Part shown: piece by piece, positions 52,540 through 63,036 of the stretch | Position numbering within the stretch: the stretch's first letter is position 1 | Layout: the number at the start of each line of letters is the position of its first letter | Position numbers and translations under genes: made by a program | Assembly (NCBI GenBank): GCA_965533275.1 | Contig: CBESWG010000001.1 | Location: 186,001 to 250,000 of the forward strand | Direction: 5' to 3' | Origin: JAUXEH01 sp965533275 | GTDB taxonomy: Bacteria > Acidobacteriota > Aminicenantia > Aminicenantales > Aminicenantaceae | DNA length: 64,000 nucleotides | Notes under the pieces: generated by a model | Database searches by the model: none | What the model was told of the DNA's origin: nothing | Seen by the model: only the letters and a program-made list of their open reading frames with translations

Positions 52540-53880
52540 CTATTTAAAGAGCTTCTCCACCTCGGCGATGGCCTTGGGCAGAGAGATCACGACCACATGG
52601 TCTCCTTCCTGGACCTGAGTGTCTCCCGTGGGGATCATAGAGACATCTCCCCTTCGGATCGCACCGGCGATTGCATAACGCGGGAAATGACAGTCTTTCA
52701 AGGGCTTCCTGGTGACCTTGGAATTAGGCTGTGGGACGATCTCCATGATCTCAGCGTCCAGGCCCGGGATGCTGGCCATGCTCTCCAGGACACCTCGCCA
52801 AATAAATCGCGTGATGGCATTCACCGTGATCAGCTTCTTGCTCACCACGGCATCCATCCCGATCGTGGGAGTGATGGGCATATATTCGGTCTTGTTGACC
52901 AGGGCGATGGTGCGCGGCACCTTGATGTGGCGTGCCATAAGGGTCGAGATGATGTTGGTCTCATCATCCCCGGTCACGGCGATGAACGAGTCCATGTCCA
53001 TTATCCCCTCCGCAGCCAGTAGGTCCATGTCCGTGCCGTCTCCGTGGATGACCAGAGTCTTTTTCAGCCTGTCCGCCACGGCATGTGACTTTTCGGCCTT
53101 GCTCTCGATGAGTTTGACATTCAGCTGATCTTCCAGTTCCCTGGCAACATACTGCCCGATGAGCCCCCCTCCCAGGATCATGATATCCTGGATCGAGACG
53201 TCTTTTTTGCCGGCGAGCCGGACGACCTCGGGGATCAGCCGCTTTTCACAGATGACAAAGAACTGGTCTCCCGGGACCAGTATCTCATTGCCCCTGGGGA
53301 TCACGGTATTCTCTTTCCGCTTGATGGCCACGACCCGGGCGGAGATGTTTCCCCATTCCTCCCAGATGTTCTCGAGTGTCTTGTGGGACAGGGGCGTATC
53401 CTTTTCCAGCCGGATGCCGACCATCTGGATCATCCCATCCGCGAACTCGATGATGTCGGTGGCACTGCTCTGTTTTATCAGACGGATGATCGCATCTGCC
53501 GTCTCCTTTTCCGGGTGGATTAGGAGATCGACTCCCATCTCTTCCTTGGTGAGTAGAAAACCAGGTTCGACAAACTCCGGATTTCTGACACGAGCGATCT
53601 TGTAGGGGATATTCAGCTTGTCCGCATAGCGGCAGGCCATAAGGTTTACCTCATCAGAGTTGCTGATTGCGGCGAGTATGTCCGTCTCTTCGATCTTGGC
53701 TTTCAACAGATCTTTATAACTCGAACCTGAGCCTTCGATGACAGCTGCATCCAACTGCTCTTCAGCCCTGCGGGCTACCAGGGGATCTTTCTCCACGATC
53801 GTGATGTTGTGTTTTTCAATCGATAAACGCTTGGTGAGGTGAAATCCAACCTCTCCCGCGCCGATGATAAGAATGTTCAT
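52540..53880 (-). CDS. trkA: Trk potassium system regulatory subunit TrkA
   Basis: A 446-residue cytoplasmic protein with two RCK units. The first Rossmann fold begins MNILIIGAGEVGFHLTKRL, ending with a C-terminal RCK lobe near residue 215. The second begins IMILGGGLIGQYVARELE near 230. Both keep GxGxxG (G-A-G-E-V-G and G-G-G-L-I-G), so both probably bind NAD(H) or ATP. The full-length two-unit form is like Escherichia coli TrkA. The promoter lies about 35 bases upstream, and no good ribosome site is visible (GGATCAATAA). It is followed immediately by trkH. Confidence 0.96.
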   Translation of the reverse strand: MNILIIGAGEVGFHLTKRLSIEKHNITIVEKDPLVARRAEEQLDAAVIEGSGSSYKDLLKAKIEETDILAAISNSDEVNLMACRYADKLNIPYKIARVRNPEFVEPGFLLTKEEMGVDLLIHPEKETADAIIRLIKQSSATDIIEFADGMIQMVGIRLEKDTPLSHKTLENIWEEWGNISARVVAIKRKENTVIPRGNEILVPGDQFFVICEKRLIPEVVRLAGKKDVSIQDIMILGGGLIGQYVARELEDQLNVKLIESKAEKSHAVADRLKKTLVIHGDGTDMDLLAAEGIMDMDSFIAVTGDDETNIISTLMARHIKVPRTIALVNKTEYMPITPTIGMDAVVSKKLITVNAITRFIWRGVLESMASIPGLDAEIMEIVPQPNSKVTRKPLKDCHFPRYAIAGAIRRGDVSMIPTGDTQVQEGDHVVVISLPKAIAEVEKLFK

Positions 53881-53912
53881 TTATTGATCCAGTTTTGAAC
53901 TGTGCATGGGTA

Positions 53913-53941
53913 TCTATACATATTTAACGCTTTTGATTCAA
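53913..53941 (-). promoter_or_regulatory. Promoter for trkA-trkH
   Basis: Minus-strand TTGAAT (53936-53941) and TATAGA (53913-53918) are spaced by 17 bases. A short inverted repeat lies just upstream at 53950-53964. Confidence 0.55.
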
Positions 53942-53949
53942 GCGTTCTT

Positions 53950-53964
53950 TGCGAAACGTTCGCA
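53950..53964. repeat. Short inverted repeat upstream of the trkA promoter
   Basis: TGCGAA, three bases (ACG), then TTCGCA. The arms are perfect over six bases. It sits eight bases upstream of the trkA -35 box on the minus strand, so it could be an activator site. The surrounding 300-base gap also holds the S9 peptidase promoter and a short upstream frame; nothing else is seen. Confidence 0.3.
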
Positions 53965-54075
53965 CCACCAGTCTGATACTACCGAAAACACCCACGCAAG
54001 AAAATCAGCGACTGGCGTTTATTTGACAGCTGAACCCAGGTCAAGCCGGGGGATCAACCCATCAGATCGACCAGG

Positions 54076-54104
54076 TTGACTTGGTATTTTCTATGGAATA
54101 CCTT
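54076..54104 (+). promoter_or_regulatory. Candidate promoter for the S9 peptidase gene
   Basis: TTGACT at 54076-54081 and TACCTT at 54099-54104 are spaced by 17 bases. The -35 box is good and the -10 box weak. A start near 54111 would give a leader of about 73 bases. Confidence 0.35.
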
Positions 54105-54173
54105 AGCTTTGTTCCCTATGAAATCCTCAAAGACCTCGATCCTGCCCGCATACAGGCGGAGATCCCGTTTTAA
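54093..54173 (+). other. Short upstream open frame (26 codons) before the S9 gene
   Basis: ATG at 54093 opens a frame reading MEYLSFVPYEILKDLDPARI and then QAEIPF, stopping at TAA 54171-54173. The stop codon overlaps the AAAGGAG site of the S9 gene. The same frame is open upstream without a start, so it may instead be the end of a lost gene. No ribosome site of its own is visible. Confidence 0.25.
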
Positions 54174-54183
54174 AGGAGTGATC

Positions 54184-56466
<2,283 letters not shown>

Positions 56467-56489
56467 CGCGCTTTTATCTCACCTGTTCG

Positions 56490-56518
56490 TTGACAGGGTA
56501 ATCCTATATGTTTAATCT
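56490..56518 (+). promoter_or_regulatory. Candidate promoter for the Ser/Thr kinase gene
   Basis: TTGACA at 56490-56495 and TAATCT at 56513-56518 are spaced by 17 bases. The leader would be about 15 bases with no ribosome site before the ATG at 56540. Confidence 0.5.
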
Positions 56519-56539
56519 GTATGAGTTCCCGATAATCTC

Positions 56540-59500
56540 ATGAACGCAAAATGCCCGCAGTGTGAGTTTGACAATCCAGAGACCGCACACTTCTGTGCAG
56601 ACTGCGGAACTCAGTTGATCGACCAAACCGGAGAGCTCCTCCCCATAACACGAACCCTCATGACGCCTAGAGAGGAGCTGACCACGGGCTCGACCTTTGC
56701 TGGACGCTATCAGATCATCGAAGAGATCGGCAGGGGCGGCATGGGCCGCATCTACAAGGTGTTCGACACCGAGATCGACGAGAAGGTCGCTCTCAAGCTT
56801 ATAAAGCCGGAGGTGGCCGCCGATAAGGGCAACATCGAACGCTTCCGCAACGAAATGAAGTTCGCACGCCAGGTGGGGCACCGCAATGTCTCCCGCATGT
56901 TCGACCTTGGCAAGCACGAGGGCACGTACTTCATCACCATGGAGTATGTACCCGGTGAGGACCTCAAGAGTTTCATCCGCCGGATCGGACAGCTGCCTGT
57001 GGGCAAGGCGGTCGCTATTGCCAAGCAGGTTGCTGAGGGCCTGATCGAAGCTCACCGGCAGGGTGTTATCCACCGCGATCTCAAGCCGCGCAACATCATC
57101 ATCGACCGGGAGGGAAACGCCAAGATCATGGACTTCGGGATCGCCCGCTCTCTCAAGAGTGAGGGCATGACCGAAAAGGGCATCATGGTAGGCACTCCCG
57201 AATACATGTCTCCCGAGCAGACGGAATCCAGCGACATCGACCAGCGATCGGATATTTATTCTCTTGGAATCCTGCTCTTCGAGATGCTGACGGGCCGCAT
57301 TCCTTTTGAGGGGGAAACCCCGCTCAGTATCGCTATTAAACAGAAGACCGAAGCACCCCCCCGTCCAGAAGAGTTCAATCCAGGTATTTCCCAGGATCTG
57401 AGCCAGTTGATCCTGAAATGCATGGAGAAAGATCCGGCGAACCGGTATCAGTCATCCGAAGAGGTCCTTGCCTCCTTAGAGATGATTGAAAGGGAGCTCC
57501 CCACCACCGAAATCACTGCGCCGCGTAAGAGGCCGACGGCCACCAGGGAGATCACGGTGACCGTAGGATTGAAAAAAACAATCCTCCCGATCGCAGCCGT
57601 ATTGGTTCTGATAATTGCCGCTATCCTGCTGCGCCAGCTGCTCTTCCGCCCTACTCCAACATCCATGACTGGGGACAAACCCTCCCTCGCCATCCTCTAC
57701 TTCAAGAACAACACAGGCGCTGAGGACCTGGAGCACTGGCGGACCGCCCTCACCGACCTCCTGATCACGGATCTGTCCCAGTCACAATTTGTTCGGGTGC
57801 TGAGCGCGGAGAGGCTGTTCGATGTTCTCGAAGACATGGGGCAGCTCGAGGCCACAGCCTTTTCTTCGGACACTATCGAAGAGGTCGCAGAAAGAAGCCG
57901 TGTCGATCACATCCTGGTAGGGAATTACACGGAGGCAGGTGATAAATTCCGGATCAATGTATCCCTGCAGGAAGCGGCATCCGGTGAGCTCATCGCTTCG
58001 GAGAGTGTTGAAGGAGAAGGGGAGGGCAGTTTCTATTCCATGGTGGACGAGCTCACGCGCTGGATCAAGTCCAATTTTGAGCTGTCGGAGGCGAACCTGG
58101 CCGATGACCCGGACATCGCGATCGCAAACATCACTACGGCCTCACCCGAGGCCTACGTGCTCTACAGCGAAGGCAGACGCTTCCACCTGCAGGCTCAATA
58201 CCAGCAGAGCATCGTCAAGATGCGCGCAGCACTGGAGATCGATCCGGAATTTGCTATGGCCCACCGCTCGCTAGGCGTCTCCTACAGCAACATGGGCCGC
58301 AGGCCCGCTCGCAACCGCTCCATCCAAAAGGCCTTCGAGCTGAGCGACCGGGTTTCGGAGAGAGAACGCCTGGCCATACATGGTGACTACTATATGAGCT
58401 CGCGGCAAACGTACGATCAGGCGATCGAATCCTATCAGAGGCTGCTCTCTCTCTATCCGGACGACAGGATCGCCAACATCAACCTAGGGCTCGTGTATTT
58501 TACTCTGGAAGATTTTGAAAAGGCTATAGTGCGGTATAAAGTCTACATCCAGAATGCGCCAGACGGGATGTTGGGTTACTGGAACTTGGGCGAGACCTAC
58601 ATGTCCTTGGGCGAGTATGGCAAAGCAAGGGAGACTTTCGAGCGATATCTCGAATATGATCCCGGCAACCTCGGTGTCGAAGAGAAGGTTGTTACCACAT
58701 ATCTTTTCGAGGGAGATTACGGTAACGCACAGGCACGTATCGATCAGCTGCGCGCCTCACAGCCGGATTGGGAGCCGGCGGCCAAGATCTACTCGGGCCA
58801 CATCCAGCTTCTCAAAGGAAACCTGTCCGATGCGGAGGAGATGTATCGGTCAATGCAGGAGGGGCGCAGCGACCTAAAGGTCAATCTGGCCAACCTCCTC
58901 CTCTATCAAGGCAAATTCCAGGAGGCGCTGGAGCTTCTGCAAGCCCGGCCCATCTTTTTCTATGCCCTCGCTGATTTCAGCCTGAGGCTCGACCAGCCCG
59001 AGGCTGCGCTGGAACTGTATGAGAGGGAAATGAGGGACGCTCTTCGCGCTCAGGATATCTGGTGGCAGCTCCAGATCCTGCACCTCCAGGGACTGGCCTA
59101 TTTAAAGCTCGGTCAGTTCGATGAGGCCGAAAGCAAGGCGGATGAGATACGCACGGTGCTCGATGCCGGATCGAACAGCAACCTGGAACGGTATCACCAG
59201 CATCTCTCGGGAATGATGCAGTTTCAGAAGGGGGAGTATGCCGCTGCTGTCGAGTCTCTAAAATCTGCATCCGATTCTCTCTATCCCCCGGAAAGCAACT
59301 TTCCCATGATCCATGCCTTGTTCTGGAGCACCTTGGGCGAAGCGCTCTATCAAGTGGAGGACTGGGCGGCAGCCCGTGCCGAGTTCGAACGAGTGATCGC
59401 GCTGACGGTCGGACGCCTGGACGACGGGGACATATACACACGCAGCTTCTACTGGCTGGGCAAGATCCACCAGGCTCAGGGCCGTTCCGCAGAAGCGATC

Positions 59501-59596
59501 GAGAACTATCAGCATTTCCTGGAACTGTGGAAAGACGCCGACCAGGATATTCCTGAACTCGAGGATGCCCGCTCTCAGATGGCAGGACTTAGGTAG
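56540..59596 (+). CDS. Zinc-ribbon Ser/Thr protein kinase with TolB-like and TPR extracytoplasmic region
   Basis: A 1018-residue transmembrane kinase of the PknB type. It begins with a zinc ribbon (C5, C8, C19, C22). The kinase domain spans about 55-320: GRGGMG 64-69, K86, E105, HRDLKPRN (D180, K182, N185), DFG at 198-200 and GTPEYMSPEQ. A membrane helix lies at about 346-368. Outside it is a TolB/FlgO-like domain (about 378-510: LAILYFKNNTGAEDLEHWRT) and then about a dozen TPR motifs to residue 1010 (for example FAMAHRSLGVSYSNMGR and GYWNLGETYMSLGEYGKARE). It is a one-component sensor kinase whose TPR array may read a protein or glycan signal. No phosphatase gene is adjacent. The start lacks a ribosome site. 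Confidence 0.93.
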   Translation: MNAKCPQCEFDNPETAHFCADCGTQLIDQTGELLPITRTLMTPREELTTGSTFAGRYQIIEEIGRGGMGRIYKVFDTEIDEKVALKLIKPEVAADKGNIERFRNEMKFARQVGHRNVSRMFDLGKHEGTYFITMEYVPGEDLKSFIRRIGQLPVGKAVAIAKQVAEGLIEAHRQGVIHRDLKPRNIIIDREGNAKIMDFGIARSLKSEGMTEKGIMVGTPEYMSPEQTESSDIDQRSDIYSLGILLFEMLTGRIPFEGETPLSIAIKQKTEAPPRPEEFNPGISQDLSQLILKCMEKDPANRYQSSEEVLASLEMIERELPTTEITAPRKRPTATREITVTVGLKKTILPIAAVLVLIIAAILLRQLLFRPTPTSMTGDKPSLAILYFKNNTGAEDLEHWRTALTDLLITDLSQSQFVRVLSAERLFDVLEDMGQLEATAFSSDTIEEVAERSRVDHILVGNYTEAGDKFRINVSLQEAASGELIASESVEGEGEGSFYSMVDELTRWIKSNFELSEANLADDPDIAIANITTASPEAYVLYSEGRRFHLQAQYQQSIVKMRAALEIDPEFAMAHRSLGVSYSNMGRRPARNRSIQKAFELSDRVSERERLAIHGDYYMSSRQTYDQAIESYQRLLSLYPDDRIANINLGLVYFTLEDFEKAIVRYKVYIQNAPDGMLGYWNLGETYMSLGEYGKARETFERYLEYDPGNLGVEEKVVTTYLFEGDYGNAQARIDQLRASQPDWEPAAKIYSGHIQLLKGNLSDAEEMYRSMQEGRSDLKVNLANLLLYQGKFQEALELLQARPIFFYALADFSLRLDQPEAALELYEREMRDALRAQDIWWQLQILHLQGLAYLKLGQFDEAESKADEIRTVLDAGSNSNLERYHQHLSGMMQFQKGEYAAAVESLKSASDSLYPPESNFPMIHALFWSTLGEALYQVEDWAAARAEFERVIALTVGRLDDGDIYTRSFYWLGKIHQAQGRSAEAIENYQHFLELWKDADQDIPELEDARSQMAGLR

Positions 59597-59628
59597 TTTT
59601 TGAGGAACTGACTCAAAGGGCAGCCAGC

Positions 59629-60795
59629 CTACTGCCATGTCATCCGATAGACCTTCAGCCGCTTGTAGCCGCTCTCTTTCTCGCCTACACAATAGAGTTT
59701 TTGATTTCTCACCAGCGCATAGATAGGGAAAGGATCCCGGCCAAAGTGTACCGGGAGGCTCACACGGGAGAAAAATGCCCCTTCGCGATTAAATACGTCG
59801 AACCAGTATTCTCCCCGTCGCTCTCCAGTCTCGAAGGTGGCGACATACAGCCGCCCCTGGTCGTCTGAGAACAGCGCATGGGCAGGAGGTAGATGGTCGG
59901 GAATTACAGATGGATCCCGCAGCGGAGAGTTATCCGGGATTCCCTGCAGCAGTGCCTCGTGGATTCGCCCTTCCAGCCTAACGGGCTCATGCTGCTTCCG
60001 GATCTTTCGTGTCAGGGAACCATCTAGTGCGTATTCCAGGATCTCATAGCCCCGCTGTTCATTGAGCAGGAAGATCCTGTCACTAGTCAAATGCCAACCA
60101 AAAATCGGATCCAGAAACCGGGCCTGCCGGCCGACATCCAGTTTGTCCAGTTCCTTGATCTCATCATCATTCATGCCGAATAAACTGATTTTTTCCTGGT
60201 AATGTTCTGAGCTGGTGTCCTCAGCTCCTGCCTTCCAAAAGACCACGGAGCTGCCGTTTTCCAGCGGATTGGCGATGACAAAATTGGGATCGATCCGTGT
60301 TTCCGACAGAAGCTCCCCGTCTGAATCGAACACCATGAGCTTTTTAAGAATGTCTGTGACCGCAAGATTGTCCTCCGCCATCGTCCTTGGAAAGACCGGA
60401 AATCCCATCTCGCCTGGGCCCTGGCCTTTTGCCCCGAAGGCCTTAATAAATTGTCCTTCAGGAGAGAACTTGAAGAAAAAATGGCTTTCACTGCCGTAAC
60501 ACAACAGGTAGAGATTGCCCTCGGAATCCACCTGAAAGGCATTGATGTCGACCAGGCCCGCCTCAGCCACCTCCGGATCTTCCGTATCCAGTGTCATCAT
60601 CTCTTCCAGGAGTAGGGAAGAGGCCTCACCCTCGATCCGATACGGTTCGATGTGATTAATAACGATCTCCACGCCGTCTTCGTGGCGTCTTTCGACCTCC
60701 TGAAGGCCACAACCAAAGAGGAGAAGTAACGGAACCAGTAAAAGACAGATAAACAGATTATGATTCATGAAAGACAACCATTTCCTCAATGTCAT
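59629..60795 (-). CDS. 6-bladed beta-propeller lipoprotein
   Basis: A 388-residue exported protein with lipobox LFGC near residue 29. The repeats (INAFQVDSEGNLYLLCYGSE, FKFSPEGQFIKAFGAKGQGPGE, AVTDILKKLMVFDSDGELLS, LFSDDQGRLYVATFE) match the NHL-like 6-bladed propeller lipoproteins common in Acidobacteriota and Bacteroidota. Such proteins bind glycans or peptides at the surface, with no known catalysis. The ATG at 60795 gives a charged N-region (TLRKW) before the hydrophobic core; an ATG at 60768 is possible but lacks charge. A GATAAT element lies upstream. It converges on the kinase gene and is divergent from the reductive dehalogenase gene. Confidence 0.8.
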   Translation of the reverse strand: MTLRKWLSFMNHNLFICLLLVPLLLLFGCGLQEVERRHEDGVEIVINHIEPYRIEGEASSLLLEEMMTLDTEDPEVAEAGLVDINAFQVDSEGNLYLLCYGSESHFFFKFSPEGQFIKAFGAKGQGPGEMGFPVFPRTMAEDNLAVTDILKKLMVFDSDGELLSETRIDPNFVIANPLENGSSVVFWKAGAEDTSSEHYQEKISLFGMNDDEIKELDKLDVGRQARFLDPIFGWHLTSDRIFLLNEQRGYEILEYALDGSLTRKIRKQHEPVRLEGRIHEALLQGIPDNSPLRDPSVIPDHLPPAHALFSDDQGRLYVATFETGERRGEYWFDVFNREGAFFSRVSLPVHFGRDPFPIYALVRNQKLYCVGEKESGYKRLKVYRMTWQ

Positions 60796-60909
60796 TATTA
60801 CAATTAGTGACGATCCATTGACTTCTGATTATCATACACTAAGTCGAGGGAATTCCCATGTTTTTGGCCGATATTTAGCAGCTTTCCACATATCTGCTGT
60901 GCATCTGAA

Positions 60910-60938
60910 TTGCACTCCATATTCCCGCGTGCTATATA
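60910..60938 (+). promoter_or_regulatory. Candidate promoter for the reductive dehalogenase gene
   Basis: TTGCAC at 60910-60915 and TATATA at 60933-60938 are spaced by 17 bases. An inverted repeat lies between it and the start codon at 60944-60972. Confidence 0.5.
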
Positions 60939-60943
60939 GATTG

Positions 60944-60972
60944 TGATATTTTCTCAGTTTCATGCAATATCA
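60944..60972. repeat. Inverted repeat in the reductive dehalogenase leader
   Basis: TGATATT and AATATCA flank 15 bases, just downstream of the -10 box. It could be an operator or a leader hairpin. It does not match the CprK dehalobox (TTAAT-n4-ATTAA). Confidence 0.35.
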
Positions 60973-60997
60973 GGGCATGTCCTAAAGGAGAAATGGG

Positions 60998-62362
60998 ATG
61001 CACAGACGTGATTTTCTCAAGGCCGCAGGCATAGCAGGAGTCTCTCTCCCGGCCGTCCACACTTTAGCGCGATCGGGTGGGAGAGAGTGGCTGAGATCTG
61101 AAGATCTATACGGCGGCTTCACTGTCGAACGCTCAACCGGAGATGAAAAACAATACAGTATCGATGAAGCCACATACCGTCGTTTTCAAGAAAAAAATAC
61201 CATGTTCAGCCGCGCTCACTGGGATCCCCTTACTCAAGAGATGCGAAGAGAACTCAGCGGCATAGAAATCAAGCGGATTCAGAACCACGATCCGGGTTTT
61301 ACGCTGATAGACTATGCTTTTAATCTGGCCGCCTGGACCGGGTCAGGCATCCCGAACTTCTACAGGTGGACATCCGGAAGAGGACACTCAGATACGGCGG
61401 TATTCGATCGCCCGCCATTGAATCCGGCCGATTTTTCTCCTCTAGAATTGACAGCAATCATTAAGAAGGCGGCTCTATTCTTTGGCGCATCGCTGGTCGG
61501 GACCACCACCCTGAACGAAAAATGGGTCTACACCGATGCCTATTACCGATCTCACGAAAGGGGAAATCATCGGGGTCCGATCGAGGCAAAGTTATCCATC
61601 GAAGAGCTTGATGATCCGGTCAAATTGAGTGATGACAACCGGGCCAGGATCCCCAAAGCCTGTCGATATGTGATCTCACTGGTTTATGAGATGGATCCGG
61701 ATGCCTCGGAAGTAGCGCCCAGCTGCATTGCCGCTGCCGCGACTGCGAGCGGATATGCCAGGATGGCACTGACGACAGGAACGCTTGCGGCATTTATTCG
61801 CAATCTTGGTTATAGAGCGATACCCATGGGGAATGACACGGCATTGAGCATTCCTATTGCCATCGATGCCGGGCTGGGGGAGTTGGGCCGGAACGGGCTC
61901 CTGGTTACACCAAAATATGGCTCCCGAGTCCGGCTGAGCAAACTGTTCACGGATCTACCCCTCGTTCCAGACCAGCCCATCCGGTTCGGTGTGACAGAGT
62001 TCTGCGATACATGCAAGAAATGCGCCTCCCTCTGCCCGAGTGGATCGATCATGAGCGGTCCTCGAACCCGAGAGGCCGACAACATGTCCACGAATCCGGG
62101 TGTCCTGAAGTGGCCCATCGATGCCTTCGCATGCTATCGCTTCTGGCATGAGAATGGGACGGACTGCAATACCTGTATCTATGTCTGTCCCTATAACAAG
62201 CCCCAATCATGGCTGCACGATGCGGCTCGGAATCTCATTGCTGCGAAAAACGAGACATTAAACAGGGCCATCCTGGGCCTCGACAATGCATGCGGGTATG
62301 GGAAGCCTGGTTCCGCAGACAACTACTGGAAGAAAAATGCGTTCATGCACATCAAATCCTGA
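60998..62362 (+). CDS. rdhA: Tat-exported corrinoid reductive dehalogenase, orphan
   Basis: A 454-residue RdhA-like protein. The twin-arginine signal (HRRDFLKAAGIAGVSL) is at the N-terminus. The catalytic region contains YRAIPMGNDTALSIPIAIDA, GLGELGRNGLLVTPKYGSRV and RLSKLFTDLPLV, typical of the corrinoid-binding part of reductive dehalogenases. Two 4Fe-4S clusters follow: C336, C339, C342, C346 (with CP), and C379, C390, C393, C397. It would use a halogenated organic compound as terminal electron acceptor at the outer face of the inner membrane. No membrane anchor RdhB, no CprK-type regulator and no corrinoid genes lie nearby. AAAGGAG lies eight bases before the ATG. Respiratory versus epoxyqueuosine-reductase-like function cannot be settled, but the Tat signal favours the former. 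Confidence 0.88.
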   Translation: MHRRDFLKAAGIAGVSLPAVHTLARSGGREWLRSEDLYGGFTVERSTGDEKQYSIDEATYRRFQEKNTMFSRAHWDPLTQEMRRELSGIEIKRIQNHDPGFTLIDYAFNLAAWTGSGIPNFYRWTSGRGHSDTAVFDRPPLNPADFSPLELTAIIKKAALFFGASLVGTTTLNEKWVYTDAYYRSHERGNHRGPIEAKLSIEELDDPVKLSDDNRARIPKACRYVISLVYEMDPDASEVAPSCIAAAATASGYARMALTTGTLAAFIRNLGYRAIPMGNDTALSIPIAIDAGLGELGRNGLLVTPKYGSRVRLSKLFTDLPLVPDQPIRFGVTEFCDTCKKCASLCPSGSIMSGPRTREADNMSTNPGVLKWPIDAFACYRFWHENGTDCNTCIYVCPYNKPQSWLHDAARNLIAAKNETLNRAILGLDNACGYGKPGSADNYWKKNAFMHIKS

Positions 62363-62392
62363 CCTGGTCGGCCCCCGCTGATTACGAACGAG

Positions 62393-63028
62393 TCAGTCCC
62401 GACCGCATTTGACGGATTTGCTGATGTCCCGCAATATTTGCCAGATCTGTGCATCTGCGGGCTTGGGGGAGATGCCAAAAAACGCTGCGGTCTTTTTTGA
62501 GTCGGCGCAATACCAGGAATGGATCTCAAAATTCAGCTTCAGCAATTTCCAGTCTGTGAATGCATCGTAGGTGTGGACCGTCCCTTTAAAAAACTTTTGG
62601 TCCGTCCTATCAGAGATGATCTTCCTAGCGCTTTCTTTAATATTTGCTTGAATCCTGTCGGCGTCGTATGCCGTGTTCTTGCCCTCGCTGATGGTGGAGC
62701 ACAAGCCTCTGAAATAGTGCTCCAGATCCGATGACAGGTTCTTTTCATCGATTTCTTGTCTCCCATCCAGCCACCAGATAATTACATAGGTAAAATGGGT
62801 TTCCGATGTGTTCTCGAACATCCCTGGAGAAAAACGGAGTTCTTCCACACCGGTGTACTTGATATCTGGGGCAAAATCGATGGGGAAGGGAATGATTTCG
62901 CTCCTCCAGTCTTCCGGCGTCTTTAAAACATAACTCTGAACATCCTGATCGGCGGACAACTGTACAAACAGGATTGCAGCCAGAATATAGCCAACTTTTT
63001 TCATCAGAAAAAGCCTTCGATCTGTCAT
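62393..63028 (-). CDS. Exported protein, function unknown
   Basis: A 211-residue protein with an N-terminal hydrophobic segment (MKKVGYILAAILFVQLSA) and Sec cleavage probably near residue 27. The mature part shows EIIPFPIDFAPDIKYTGVEELRF, a Trp pair (IIWWLDGRQEI), a helical central region, and HSWYCADSKKTAAFFGISPK; its compact size suggests a single domain. The start at 63028 has AGGAG five bases upstream, and that site overlaps the stop codon of the preceding PLP-enzyme gene eight bases away, so the two are co-translated. I do not recognise the family. Confidence 0.7.
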   Translation of the reverse strand: MTDRRLFLMKKVGYILAAILFVQLSADQDVQSYVLKTPEDWRSEIIPFPIDFAPDIKYTGVEELRFSPGMFENTSETHFTYVIIWWLDGRQEIDEKNLSSDLEHYFRGLCSTISEGKNTAYDADRIQANIKESARKIISDRTDQKFFKGTVHTYDAFTDWKLLKLNFEIHSWYCADSKKTAAFFGISPKPADAQIWQILRDISKSVKCGRD

Positions 63029-63036
63029 TCTGTCTC

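Noticed and set aside
60941..60956. CRP-like half-site TGTGA upstream of the dehalogenase
   Set aside because: The second half (TCACA) is absent at the right spacing.
62366..62402. GGTCGG...CCGACC pair between convergent genes as a terminator
   Set aside because: Large interrupted loop and no T-run.
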